Positions 24,907-33,378 are shown, numbered from the stretch's first letter. The stretch: DNA of 64,000 bases from Microbacterium allomyrinae (GCF_020682705.1 NZ_JAGTTN010000002.1:248001-312000); one strand, 5' to 3'. The notes: generated by a model from the letters alone, not told the origin. Numbers and translations are program-made.

Positions 24907-25683
24907 TCACGAGAGGTTCCCGAGTGCGATGTCGGCGCGGTCGGTGACGATGCCGTCGACGCCGAGACGGACGAGGCGGCGCATGTCGTCCGGATCGTTC
25001 ACCGTCCAGACGTGGACCTCGACGTCATGGCGGTGCGCGGCGGCGATCAGGCGCGGCGTGACGATCCGCACGCGGCCTCGCCGTTCCGGCACCTGCAGGG
25101 CGTCGATGCCTGTGAGAGCGCGCGCGAGGAGTCGATCGGAACGCGTCGCGACAGCAGCGAGGACGCGCGCGATCGTGCTGCTTCCAGCGGATGTCGCAGG
25201 ACGGACGCCGCGCGCCGCGGTCTGCGCGGCGGCCAGGGCCTCGCGGCGGCGCGCGTCGGAGAAGCTCGTGACGAGCACTCGGTCCCCGTAGGGCGCGACG
25301 GTCGTCCCGACGGCCGTCGCGGCATCCGCAGCTTTCACGTCGAGGTTGAACTTCATAGTGGGAAAGGCGTCGAGGGCCTGCGCGAGGGTGATGAGGCCCC
25401 CTCGCTCGGCCATCAGTCGCTCGAGTTCGAGGACGGTGACGCCGGCGACGGTGCGCGGATCGCCCGTGACGCGCGACAGGTCGTCGTCGTGGAAGAGCAC
25501 GACGATGCCGTCCGCGGTGAGATGGCAGTCGGATTCGACGTATGGCGCGCCCGCGGAATGGGCGGCGGCGACGGCGGCGAAGGAGTTCTCCACCACGCCC
25601 ACGCGGGCGTCGTCGGGCGCGACGAGACCGCGATGCGCGAGGACGCGGGGTGTTGCGGTTCCCTCGAACCAGGGGTGCGTCAC
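24907..25683 (-). CDS. Glycerophosphodiester phosphodiesterase
   Basis: The 258-residue TIM-barrel enzyme has the GDPD signatures VLAHRGLVAPD (catalytic His), ENSFAAVAAA, YVESDCHLTADGIVVLFHDDDLSRVTG (metal ligands and second His), FNLDVKA, and C-terminal VHVWTVNDPDDMRRLVRLGVDGIVTDRAD. It hydrolyses glycerophosphodiesters to glycerol-3-phosphate plus alcohol. No signal peptide is visible, suggesting cytoplasmic phospholipid turnover. GTG 25683 overlaps the SPFH stop as GTGA, so NfeD-SPFH-GDPD is one coupled operon. The frame stays open far upstream, but that part is antisense-shifted over the SPFH gene. Confidence 0.92.
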   Translation of the reverse strand: MTHPWFEGTATPRVLAHRGLVAPDDARVGVVENSFAAVAAAHSAGAPYVESDCHLTADGIVVLFHDDDLSRVTGDPRTVAGVTVLELERLMAERGGLITLAQALDAFPTMKFNLDVKAADAATAVGTTVAPYGDRVLVTSFSDARRREALAAAQTAARGVRPATSAGSSTIARVLAAVATRSDRLLARALTGIDALQVPERRGRVRIVTPRLIAAAHRHDVEVHVWTVNDPDDMRRLVRLGVDGIVTDRADIALGNLS

Positions 25684-26636
25684 GGAGCGGGGGAGGTGCC
25701 GCGCTGCTCGTTCGCGCGCGACCTGGCCGAGGAATCCGCGACCGCACCGCCGAACGAGCCGCTCAGACCCTTCAGGGCCTCGGTGAATTCGCTCGGGATG
25801 ATCCACAGCTTGCTCGACGCGCTGTCGGCGATCTTCGGAAGCGTCTGCAGATACTGGTACGCGAGAAGCTTGTCGTCGGGGTCGCCGGCGTGGATCGCGT
25901 CGAAGACGACCTGGATCGCCTCGGCCTCGCCCTGCGCGCGCAGGACGGCGGCCTGCTTGTCGCCTTCGGCTTTGAGGATCTCGGCCTGCCGCTGGCCCTC
26001 GGCGGTGAGGATGGCCGACTGCTTGGTGCCCTCGGCTGTGAGGATGAGCGCGCGGCGGTCGCGTTCGGCGCGCATCTGCTTCTCCATGGAATCCTGGATG
26101 CTGTGCGGCGGGTCGATCGCCTTGAGCTCGACGCGTCCCACGCGGATACCCCATTTGCCCGTCGCCTCGTCGAGCACGAGACGCAGCTGGCCGTTGATGC
26201 TGTCGCGGCTGGTGAGTGCCTCTTCGAGGTTCAGCCCGCCGACGACGTTGCGGAGGGTCGTGGTGGTGAGCTGCTCGACGGCGCCGAGGTAGTTGGCGAT
26301 CTCGTAGGTGGCCGCTCTGGCGTCCGTCACCTGGAAGTAGATGACCGTGTCGATGGAGACCACGAGGTTGTCTTCGGTGATCACGGGCTGCGGCGGGAAG
26401 GACACCACCTGCTCGCGCATGTCGAGGAGGGGACGGAGGCGGTCGATGAACGGCACCAGCAGGTTCAGGCCGGGGCTGAGGGTCTTGTGGTACCGACCGA
26501 GACGCTCGACGATTCCGGCACTGGCCTGCGGGATGATCCGGATCGATCGCGCGATGACGACGAGTACGAAGATGAAGACCGCGATCGCGAGGATCCACCC
26601 GATCGCGGTGGGAATGACGGCGTCGAGATCGTTCAT
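25680..26636 (-). CDS. SPFH/stomatin-prohibitin family membrane protein
   Basis: The 318-residue protein has an N-terminal membrane anchor (GWILAIAVFIFVLVVIA), an SPFH domain beginning RIIPQASAGIVERLGRYHKTL and including GLNLLVPFIDRL and DTVIYFQVTDARAATYEIANYLGAVEQLTTTTLR. A coiled-coil with repeated AEGxKQSAIL/AEGxRQAEIL units follows, then a C-terminal oligomerisation region. Such QmcA/stomatin proteins organise membrane microdomains and scaffold proteases; NfeD partners are typical, and NfeD precedes it with a four-base overlap at 26633. Confidence 0.94.
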   Translation of the reverse strand: MNDLDAVIPTAIGWILAIAVFIFVLVVIARSIRIIPQASAGIVERLGRYHKTLSPGLNLLVPFIDRLRPLLDMREQVVSFPPQPVITEDNLVVSIDTVIYFQVTDARAATYEIANYLGAVEQLTTTTLRNVVGGLNLEEALTSRDSINGQLRLVLDEATGKWGIRVGRVELKAIDPPHSIQDSMEKQMRAERDRRALILTAEGTKQSAILTAEGQRQAEILKAEGDKQAAVLRAQGEAEAIQVVFDAIHAGDPDDKLLAYQYLQTLPKIADSASSKLWIIPSEFTEALKGLSGSFGGAVADSSARSRANEQRGTSPAP

Positions 26637-27130
26637 GCGCGGGGATCCTCTGCGGCGATTGCTGGCGGGTCTGTGGGCTCGGCGGATCGTACGATCGCCG
26701 TCGCGCCGTCGATGCGGCTCACGCGCACGCGGGTGCCGGGTTCGAGCTCGCCGATCTCGACGCGAGCGGTCCAGATGTCGCCGTTGACGAGCTTCACCTG
26801 GCCGCCGTGCGCTCCGACCGTCGAGACGACGGTGCCGGTCAGATCGACGAGTGCGGCGACGTTGGACAGGGTGGGGTCTTCGCCGCGCCGGAGCCTCCTC
26901 AGCAGCGGCGGGCGCAGGAACAGCACGAGGATCGCGGCGACAACGCCCGCGATGATCACCTGAAGCCAGATCGGCGCACCCAGAAGGTCGGCGCCGAGAC
27001 CCGCGAGTCCGCCGATGCTGAGCATCAGGAACGTGAAATCGAGCGTGAGTATCTCGATCACGAGGAAGACGAGGATCAGGACGAGCCAGCCGATCCACGC
27101 CCACTGTTCAACGGTCTGGATGAGCTCCAC
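26633..27130 (-). CDS. NfeD-like membrane protein
   Basis: The 165-residue protein has two or three hydrophobic spans (AWIGWLVLILVFLVIEILTL; FLMLSIGGLAGLGADLLG; LQVIIAGVVAAILVLFL) and a C-terminal OB-fold NfeD domain (LVDLTGTVVSTVG, VKLVNGDIWTARVE, ELEPGTRVRVSRID). It is the classic partner of SPFH proteins. GTG 27130 is preferred over GTG 27148 because AAGAGGAGG lies just upstream of it and a minus-strand TAGGTT box at 27153-27158 would place the 5' end near 27148. It shares a 44-base divergent promoter region with the SDR gene. Confidence 0.9.
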   Translation of the reverse strand: MELIQTVEQWAWIGWLVLILVFLVIEILTLDFTFLMLSIGGLAGLGADLLGAPIWLQVIIAGVVAAILVLFLRPPLLRRLRRGEDPTLSNVAALVDLTGTVVSTVGAHGGQVKLVNGDIWTARVEIGELEPGTRVRVSRIDGATAIVRSAEPTDPPAIAAEDPRA

Positions 27131-27152
27131 GGTGCGCCTCCTCTTCACTCGA

Positions 27153-27168
27153 ACCTAGCAGGTAGGGT
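27153..27168. promoter_or_regulatory. Back-to-back -10 boxes for nfeD and the SDR gene
   Basis: A minus-strand TAGGTT (27153-27158) and a plus-strand TAGGGT (27163-27168) lie only 4 bases apart. The two polymerase footprints must overlap, so the divergent promoters may compete. Confidence 0.45.
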
Positions 27169-27174
27169 CGTTTC

Positions 27175-27960
27175 GTGACTGAGTCAACCACCGCGACAAA
27201 CACCCCACTTCCCGCAGGTTCTCTGAGCGGCAAGACCGCGTTGGTGACGGGCTCCTCCCGTGGCATCGGCGCCGACACGGCGCGCTATCTGGCCGAAGCC
27301 GGCGCCAACATCGTCATCAACTACCGCAACAAGGCTCCACGGGCAGAGAAGCTCGCGACCGAACTGCGCGCGCTCGGCGTCGACGTGCTGGTCGTCGGTG
27401 CCGACCTGACCGATCCGGCCTCGGTGCAGACCATGTTCGACGAGGTGCGCAATACCTTCGGGGCGCTCGACGTGCTCGTGCTGAACGCCTCGGGCGGCAT
27501 GGAGTCGGGCATGGCCGAGGACTACGCTCTGCTGCTCAACCGCGATGCGCAGGTGAACGTGCTCGAGACGGCCCTGCCGCTTCTGGGCGAGGGGTCTCGT
27601 GTGGTGTTCGTGACGAGCCACCAGGCGCACTTCATCCGCACCACGCCCACGATGCCGGAGTACGAGCCTGTCGCGCTGTCCAAGCGCGCGGGCGAGGACG
27701 CCCTGCGCGAGCGCATCCCCGCACTCACCGAGCACGGCGTCGAGTTCGTCGTGGTGTCGGGCGACATGATCGAGGGAACGATCACGGCGACGCTGCTGGA
27801 GCGCGCCAATCCCGGCGCCATCGCCGCACGCCGCGAGGACGCCGGCAAGCTCTACAACGTTTCGGAGTTCGCGGCCGAGATCGCCGCCGCCGCCATCGAG
27901 ACCGTTCCTGCGGACAACACACGCCTCATCGGCGACGTCTCGTCGTTCGCGGGGGAGTGA
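27175..27960 (+). CDS. SDR-family oxidoreductase with atypical active site
   Basis: The 261-residue protein has a good N-terminal Rossmann fold: TALVTGSSRGIGADTARYLA (TGxxxGIG), NYRNKAPRAEKLA, GADLTDP and VLNASGG in place of the usual NNAG. The catalytic region is unusual. After the Ser of FVTSHQAHF, the expected Tyr-x3-Lys reads YEPVALSK, with Tyr seven residues before Lys and Val at the Tyr position if aligned on Lys. An NAD(P)(H)-dependent reductase is likely but the substrate is unknown. It is leaderless by TAGGGT spacing and lies 3 bases before the S9 peptidase, so the two are co-transcribed. Confidence 0.87.
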   Translation: MTESTTATNTPLPAGSLSGKTALVTGSSRGIGADTARYLAEAGANIVINYRNKAPRAEKLATELRALGVDVLVVGADLTDPASVQTMFDEVRNTFGALDVLVLNASGGMESGMAEDYALLLNRDAQVNVLETALPLLGEGSRVVFVTSHQAHFIRTTPTMPEYEPVALSKRAGEDALRERIPALTEHGVEFVVVSGDMIEGTITATLLERANPGAIAARREDAGKLYNVSEFAAEIAAAAIETVPADNTRLIGDVSSFAGE

Positions 27961-27963
27961 CGC

Positions 27964-29967
27964 GTGCGCGCTCGAGACATCGAGAGCCTCATCTCGGTCG
28001 GTCGCCCCGACATCGCGCCTGACGGCTCCTTCGCCGTCTTCGCCACATCGCGCCCCGATCTCGCCGCCAACCACTCGGTCGGACAGCTGTGGCGGATCGA
28101 GCTGCCCGACGGCACGCCTCGCCGGCTGACGCGCGGGATCGCCGATTCCCGACCTGCTGTATCGCCGGACGGCACGCGCATCGCTTTCGTCCGCGGGGAT
28201 GCGAAGGGCAAGCCTCAGGTGCACGTGCTCGTGGCTGCGGGCGGCGAGCCGGTGCAGGCGACCGATGCGGTGCTCGGCGTCGAGGACTTCGCCTGGTCGC
28301 CCGACGGGGCGAGGCTGGCCTTCACCGCCCGCGTTCCCGAGAAGGGTCGGTACGGCAGTGTGGAGGGCCTGGACGCCTCGGCCGAGGCGCCGCGGCACGT
28401 CACCGGCATCCGCTGGCACGCGAACGGTCTCGGATACCTCGCCGACCGTCCCGCACACGTGTTCGTGATCGCGGCGCCCGCGGCCGATGCCGAGCCGTTC
28501 TATGAACCGGCGTCCGCGGTGCTCCCCGAAGGGGTCGCTCCACCGAAGAAGACCATCGTGGCGGCCGAAGCTCGGCAGCTCACCGAGGGCACCGCCTCGC
28601 ACGGCGGTGCCGTCTTCACCGCCGACGGGCGCGAAGTGCTCACCGTGCCCGACGAAGTCGAGCCGCTCGCTCGCGACCTGCGTTCGCGCGTGGTCGCGAT
28701 CGCCGTCGACGGATCGCAGCGGCGCGAGGTGCTCGGCGTCGACGCGGGCCTCTCAGTGCTGCACCTGCGCGTGTCGGTGGACGGCTCGATCGCGGCACTG
28801 GCGCACGAGGTCGGCGACGGGGTCGACTTCATCGCTCCGGGCGTCGGGCTGTGGCTGCTCGAGCCGGACGGCGCCCGCAGGCTCACCGATGCCGAGACGA
28901 TCGATCTCGGCGAGGTCGGCAGTCATATCTCACCCATCGGCGACGACTTCCTCGTGCAGGATCGCACCCGCGGGCGCGTGAGGCTGCTGCGCGTCACGCG
29001 ATCGGGAGACGTCACCGAGGTCCTCGGCGGCGACGTCGAGGTCGTCGGTCACGCGGCAGCGGAAGACCGCCTCGTCGCCTCGATCGCGGCGCCGGACTCC
29101 TTCGGCGAACTCGTGCTGGTCGACGACGCCGGCGGGGATCTCGATGGACTGTCGCGCACACTGACCTCCTTCGGTGCACGGGCCGCGGCATCCGGAATCA
29201 TCGCTCCTCAAGAGCTCACGATCACCGGGCGTGACGGATACCCCGTGCACGGCTGGGTGGCGACGCCCGAGGGCGAGGGACCGTTCCCAGTGATCCTGCA
29301 GATCCACGGTGGACCGTATGCGTCGTACGGCGTCCACCTTTTCGACGAGACGCAGGTGCTCGTGGACGCCGGTTACGCGGTCGTGTACTCGAACCCGCGC
29401 GGTTCTGCGGGTTACGGGCGGGCGCATGGGCGCAGCATCCGCCGCGAGATGGGAACGGCCGACTTCGCCGATGTCATCGACTTCTTCGACGGTGCGATCG
29501 CCGCCGATCCACGCCTGGATGCCGACCGGGTCGGCATCATGGGCGGTTCCTACGGCGGCTACCTCACGGCGTGGGTCATCGCGCACGACCATCGGTTCGC
29601 CGGCGCCATCGTCGAACGAGGATTCCTCGATCCCGCGACCTTCCAGGGCACGAGCGACATCGGCACCTTCTTCGGCGACGAGTACGTGGGCGTGTCCGAC
29701 GCCGACATCGCCCGCCAGAGCCCCATGGCCGTCGTGTCCCGGGTGAAGACGCCGACATTCGTCATCCACTCCGAGCTGGACTTCCGCTGCCCGCTCGAGC
29801 AGGCGACCCGCTACTACTCCGCGCTCAAGCGTCAGGGAACCGAGGCCGAGATGCTCGTCTTCCCCGGTGAGAATCACGAGCTGACACGGGCCGGCCAGCC
29901 GCGACACCGCGTGGAGCGATTCGACGCGATCCTCGACTGGTGGGGCCGCTACCTTCCCGTCCGCTGA
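27964..29967 (+). CDS. S9-family prolyl oligopeptidase-type serine peptidase
   Basis: The 667-residue protein has an N-terminal seven-bladed beta-propeller (repeated SPDGT/SPDGARLAF segments, residues about 1-400) and a C-terminal alpha/beta-hydrolase. The Ser nucleophile is in IMGGSYGGYLTAW, the Asp in HSELDFRCPLEQA, and the His in FPGENHELTR. It is of the acylaminoacyl/dipeptidyl peptidase type and lacks a signal peptide, so it likely trims peptides or N-acylated peptides in the cytoplasm. GTG 27964 follows the SDR stop by 3 bases. It ends before a long palindromic terminator at 29978. Confidence 0.93.
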   Translation: MRARDIESLISVGRPDIAPDGSFAVFATSRPDLAANHSVGQLWRIELPDGTPRRLTRGIADSRPAVSPDGTRIAFVRGDAKGKPQVHVLVAAGGEPVQATDAVLGVEDFAWSPDGARLAFTARVPEKGRYGSVEGLDASAEAPRHVTGIRWHANGLGYLADRPAHVFVIAAPAADAEPFYEPASAVLPEGVAPPKKTIVAAEARQLTEGTASHGGAVFTADGREVLTVPDEVEPLARDLRSRVVAIAVDGSQRREVLGVDAGLSVLHLRVSVDGSIAALAHEVGDGVDFIAPGVGLWLLEPDGARRLTDAETIDLGEVGSHISPIGDDFLVQDRTRGRVRLLRVTRSGDVTEVLGGDVEVVGHAAAEDRLVASIAAPDSFGELVLVDDAGGDLDGLSRTLTSFGARAAASGIIAPQELTITGRDGYPVHGWVATPEGEGPFPVILQIHGGPYASYGVHLFDETQVLVDAGYAVVYSNPRGSAGYGRAHGRSIRREMGTADFADVIDFFDGAIAADPRLDADRVGIMGGSYGGYLTAWVIAHDHRFAGAIVERGFLDPATFQGTSDIGTFFGDEYVGVSDADIARQSPMAVVSRVKTPTFVIHSELDFRCPLEQATRYYSALKRQGTEAEMLVFPGENHELTRAGQPRHRVERFDAILDWWGRYLPVR

Positions 29968-29977
29968 CGCAACGTGA

Positions 29978-30011
29978 AACGGCCCCGAGAGCAGCTGCTC
30001 TCGGGGCCGTT
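29978..30011. terminator. Bidirectional terminator (34-base perfect palindrome)
   Basis: AACGGCCCCGAGAGCAG followed by its exact complement; continues TCTG on the plus strand. It lies between the convergent S9 peptidase and HdeD genes. Confidence 0.85.
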
Positions 30012-30029
30012 CTGTCGACCGAGGTCGGG

Positions 30030-30587
30030 TCAGATGTCGCCCTTGAACGTGAAGGCGCGGACGACGTTGATGATGCCGAGGACGATGAGCGAGATGCCCA
30101 GGATCCACCACAGCACTGCGACGCCCCACAGCGGGGAGAAGAGCACGAGGATACCGGCGATGATGCTCAGGATGGCGAAGAAGATCGACCATCCCTTCGA
30201 TGCCGCGTCGCCCAGCGTCGACAGTGCGACGATGCCTTCGACGATCCACATGATACCGACGAGGATGCCGAGGAACAGCGCGAGCCAGGCGGTGGTCTGA
30301 CCGAGGTTGAAGAGGGCCACGACACCGGCGATGATGAACACGATGCCGAGGGCGATGTGGCCGACGCGCGCCCACCCGCCCTTGGTCTTGGAGAAGATGC
30401 CGAGGCCGGCATAGACCAGCCCGGCGGCGATCGCGTAGATCGCGATGATCGCCGCGACGAACATCGCGGTCTTGCCCGGCCAGACCAGGATGAGGATTCC
30501 GACGATGACGGCGAGGACGCCGCCGACGCCGAGTGCGGTGCGGATGCCGTTGACGGCCGACTTCTCGGCCGCGGATTCGGTGGACAT
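30030..30587 (-). CDS. HdeD/DUF308-family membrane protein
   Basis: The 185-residue protein has six short hydrophobic spans in three pairs (VLAVIVGILILVWPGKTAM, AIIAIYAIAAGLVYAGLGIF, VGHIALGIVFIIAGVVALF, LALFLGILVGIMWIVEGIV, SIFFAILSIIAGILVLFSP, ILGISLIVLGIINVVRAF). This is the DUF308 repeat pattern of HdeD, linked in enterobacteria to acid resistance; the function in actinobacteria is not known. The start ATG has AGGAGGACC-type upstream sequence (CCTCCT on the plus strand). Confidence 0.85.
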   Translation of the reverse strand: MSTESAAEKSAVNGIRTALGVGGVLAVIVGILILVWPGKTAMFVAAIIAIYAIAAGLVYAGLGIFSKTKGGWARVGHIALGIVFIIAGVVALFNLGQTTAWLALFLGILVGIMWIVEGIVALSTLGDAASKGWSIFFAILSIIAGILVLFSPLWGVAVLWWILGISLIVLGIINVVRAFTFKGDI

Positions 30588-30772
30588 AGGAGGGTCCTTT
30601 CTGAGAGTTCCCTGAGAGGTGCGGCTAAAGCTTAGACCCGAAGTCGAACTTCGCCGTACGCGCGCGGGTGTGTCGCGACACGAACGTTCGCACGGCGCGA
30701 GCATCCGCTCTCGCGCACGCAGCCGTCCGCGCGCTACCGTGGGCGTGCTTGCGCGCGACGAGGAGGACTTCG

Positions 30773-31366
30773 ATGGCCGTGATCTCGAGGGGATTCGGTG
30801 CCCGTCGCCGTGACAGCGACCCGCACCTTCCGCCGGGGCAGTATCTGACAGAAGATTTTCCGGTGCTGTCGGCGGGGCCCACTCCTCGCATCGACACCGA
30901 CGAGTGGTCCTTCGAGATACGCACCGAAGGCGGCGACGTGACGTCCTGGACGTGGGACGAGTTCCAGGCGTTGCCGATCGAGGACGTGCAAACCGACATC
31001 CACTGTGTGACGCGCTGGTCGAAACTCGGCACGTCGTGGCGCGGGGTCTCGCTCGACACACTGCTCGATGCCGTCGAGACGGAGGCGTCGTTCGCCATGG
31101 CGCACTCGTACGGCGGATACACGACGAACGTGCCCCTCGACGATCTCGTGGAAGGGAAGGCCTGGGTCGCCTTCGAGTTCGACGGCGAACCGCTGGATCC
31201 CGAGCACGGCGGACCGGCGCGTCTCCTCGTGCCGCACCTGTACTTCTGGAAGAGCGCGAAGTGGGTGCGGGGGCTCACGCTCATGGACGATGACGCGCCG
31301 GGATTCTGGGAGCAGAACGGCTACAACATGCACGGCGACCCGTGGACCGAGGAGCGATATTGGTGA
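30773..31366 (+). CDS. Small sulfite-oxidase-like molybdopterin oxidoreductase
   Basis: The 197-residue protein is a stand-alone molybdopterin-binding domain of the sulfite oxidase/YedY fold. The molybdenum-ligating Cys is residue 78 in DIHCVTRWSKLGTSWRGV; further family segments are YTTNVPLDDL, GPARLLVPHLYFWKSAKWVRGL and ENGYNMHGDPWTEERYW. It lacks a Tat signal and a dimerisation domain, so it should be cytoplasmic. ATG 30773 follows an AGGAGG site; a TACCGT box lies upstream. The stop overlaps the next gene as GTGA. The substrate is unknown; reductase activity on sulfoxides or N-oxides is one possibility. Confidence 0.9.
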   Translation: MAVISRGFGARRRDSDPHLPPGQYLTEDFPVLSAGPTPRIDTDEWSFEIRTEGGDVTSWTWDEFQALPIEDVQTDIHCVTRWSKLGTSWRGVSLDTLLDAVETEASFAMAHSYGGYTTNVPLDDLVEGKAWVAFEFDGEPLDPEHGGPARLLVPHLYFWKSAKWVRGLTLMDDDAPGFWEQNGYNMHGDPWTEERYW

Positions 31367-32088
31367 CGGTGGGCGGCTGGAGGCCCGCACGGGTGGCCGA
31401 GACCGTCCCGGCCACGGCGTCGGCGCGCATCCTGCGGCTCGAGGTTCCCGGCTGGCCCGGAAACGACGCCGGTCAGCACGTCGATGTGCGACTCACCGCG
31501 GAGGACGGGTACCAGGCTGTGCGGTCGTACTCGCTCGGCACGTACGGGGCGGGCGAGAGGATCGAACTCGCCGTCGATGAGATTCCCGACGGAGAGGTCT
31601 CGCCGTACCTCGTGCGAGACGTCCTGCCGGGTGACGAACTCGAGGTCAAGGGCCCGCTCGGAGGCTACTTCGTGTGGCGCGCCGGGGGAGAGGAGCCGGT
31701 GCAGCTGATCGCGGGCGGATCGGGGATCGTCCCGTTGGTGGCGATGGTGAGGGCGGCGACGGATGCCTCGGCTGCGGCATCCGTTCGGCTGCTCTATTCC
31801 GTACGCAGCCCCGAGAATGCGATATATCGCGAAGAGGTGGAGAATGCGGCGGGCCCCGGGGGAGTGCGGGTCGACTGGACTTACACGCGCACCGCGCCGC
31901 CGGACTGGCGGGGACGCGTCGGACGGGTCGACGACGACACGCTTCGCGAAGCCGTGTGGGAACCCGCACGCAACCCGATCGTCTACGTGTGCGGGCCGAC
32001 GGGCTTCGTCGAGCACGTCGCCGACGCACTCGTGCGGCTCGGATATCCGCCCACGCGGATCAGGACCGAACGCTTCGGAGGTGCATGA
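31363..32088 (+). CDS. FAD-dependent NAD(P)H reductase (ferredoxin reductase fold)
   Basis: The 241-residue protein has the FNR-type FAD domain (DVRLTAEDGYQAVRSYSLGT, RxYS motif; KGPLGGYFVWR) and an NAD(P) domain (LIAGGSGIVPLVAMVRAA; VYVCGPTGFVEHVADAL; C-terminal ERFGGA). It lacks a plant-type 2Fe-2S domain, so it needs a separate electron carrier. GTG 31363 overlaps the molybdopterin gene by four bases, and its stop overlaps the CxxC gene. It is thus probably the electron source for the molybdoenzyme. A CGGATGCC...GGCATCCG inverted pair lies inside it at 31760-31783. Confidence 0.9.
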   Translation: MTVGGWRPARVAETVPATASARILRLEVPGWPGNDAGQHVDVRLTAEDGYQAVRSYSLGTYGAGERIELAVDEIPDGEVSPYLVRDVLPGDELEVKGPLGGYFVWRAGGEEPVQLIAGGSGIVPLVAMVRAATDASAAASVRLLYSVRSPENAIYREEVENAAGPGGVRVDWTYTRTAPPDWRGRVGRVDDDTLREAVWEPARNPIVYVCGPTGFVEHVADALVRLGYPPTRIRTERFGGA

Positions 32089-32357
32089 TGCGAGCAGGCA
32101 ACGCCGGGGAGATCCTCGACGGCAACGCTGCGGCGGGGCTGCTGACAGATGTGTTCGACACCGACGTCACGGCGTTGATCGCGGTGTGCGCCGGATGCGG
32201 CGCCGCGGCGCCTTTCGCCGAAACCGTGGTCGAGCTCGATGAGGCGGCTGCCATCGTTCGATGCCGTAGTTGCACCCACACCCTCTTGACGGTGCTGCGC
32301 CAGGGACAGGAAGTGCGGGTTGTGATCGGGATGCTGGGGGAGTTGGTGCGCCGCTGA
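32085..32357 (+). CDS. Small CxxC-CxxC protein (DUF6510-like)
   Basis: The 90-residue protein has CAGC at residues 35-38 and CRSC at 60-63, spaced as a zinc ribbon or rubredoxin-like metal knuckle, with a hydrophobic C-terminal strand (LRQGQEVRVVIGMLGELV). I recognise it as the small protein that accompanies sulfite-oxidase-like/FNR pairs in actinobacteria, but its role is not established. It overlaps the reductase by four bases (ATGA at 32085). It could bind zinc and hold the complex together, or bind iron and carry electrons; the sequence does not decide. Confidence 0.78.
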   Translation: MMRAGNAGEILDGNAAAGLLTDVFDTDVTALIAVCAGCGAAAPFAETVVELDEAAAIVRCRSCTHTLLTVLRQGQEVRVVIGMLGELVRR

Positions 32358-32367
32358 GGCGGCGGCC

Positions 32368-33288
32368 CTACCCGAGCAGCAGGGTGACCGCGATCAGCAC
32401 GGGGACGCAGCCGATCGTGGTGAGGAACACGGTGTCGCGCGAGATCGTCTCGCCGACGTCGTAGCGCTGTGAGTAGTTGAAGACGTTCTGCGCGGTCGGC
32501 AATGCTGCCAGCACCGTCACGATGAGCACGTCCTGGGTGCTGAGGCCGAAGACGAACTCGGCGACGGCCCAGGCGATCAGCGGCATGGCGACGAGTTTGA
32601 GAATCGATGCCAGCACGATGTCGCGGCGGCGGCCCGAGGGGCCGAGCACGCGCTGGCCGTGAAGCGAGATTCCGTAGCTGATGAGCAGGATGGGCACGCA
32701 CGCGTTGGCGATGAGCAGTGCGGGCTCCATGACGACGGGCGGAAGATCGAGGTCGAGAACCGAGACGAGGGTGCCGAGCACCGAACCCAGGACGATCGGA
32801 TTCGTCACGACGCGGCTGACCGCACGCCAGAGCGACGCTCGTGCGGTGGTGACGGCATCCAGGATCGCCATCGTGATGGGAGTGAACACCAGGAGCTGCA
32901 GCAGGATCACCGGCGCCGGGTAGGCGGCGCTGCCCAGCAGATACAGCGACAGCGGGATGCCGATGTTGTTCGAGTTCACCTGGCCGGCGCTGAGGGCGCC
33001 GATCACCGTCTCGCCGACCGAACGCCGCCAGAGCAGACGTGCGACCAGCGTGTAGACGGCGATCACGGCGACCGCGGCGATCGCCGAGACCGGCAGGAGA
33101 GCCGAGAAGAGGGTGTGCACGTCCGCCTGCGCGAGCACGACGAACAGCAGGAACGGAGACAGCACGAAGAACGTGAGCCGGGCAAGCACCGGTCGTGCAT
33201 GCTCGCCGAGCAGGTCGATGCGGCCCAGGATCCAGCCGACCAGGATCGCGACTCCCACCACGACGAACCCGGTGAGCGACTCCAGCAT
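32368..33288 (-). CDS. AEC-family (auxin efflux carrier-like) transporter
   Basis: The 306-residue membrane protein has about ten hydrophobic spans in two five-span halves and AEC-typical segments: NSNNIGIPLSLYLLGSAAYPAP (conserved Asn-Gly/Pro break) and, in the second half, NACVPILLISYGISLHG and TVLAALPTAQNVFNYSQRY. Bacterial members transport malate, malonate or other organic acids. No neighbour betrays the substrate. ATG 33288 is 6 bases from a minus-strand TAGGCT box (33295-33300), so it is likely leaderless. It converges with the CxxC gene. Confidence 0.9.
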   Translation of the reverse strand: MLESLTGFVVVGVAILVGWILGRIDLLGEHARPVLARLTFFVLSPFLLFVVLAQADVHTLFSALLPVSAIAAVAVIAVYTLVARLLWRRSVGETVIGALSAGQVNSNNIGIPLSLYLLGSAAYPAPVILLQLLVFTPITMAILDAVTTARASLWRAVSRVVTNPIVLGSVLGTLVSVLDLDLPPVVMEPALLIANACVPILLISYGISLHGQRVLGPSGRRRDIVLASILKLVAMPLIAWAVAEFVFGLSTQDVLIVTVLAALPTAQNVFNYSQRYDVGETISRDTVFLTTIGCVPVLIAVTLLLG

Positions 33289-33378
33289 GCTTCGAGCCTA
33301 GAGAAATCGTTCTCTCATGCCGAATCGCTGCGGCCCTGATCGAGCGGCGGAAGTGTGGTCGCGGCGACTCGACTCGGG

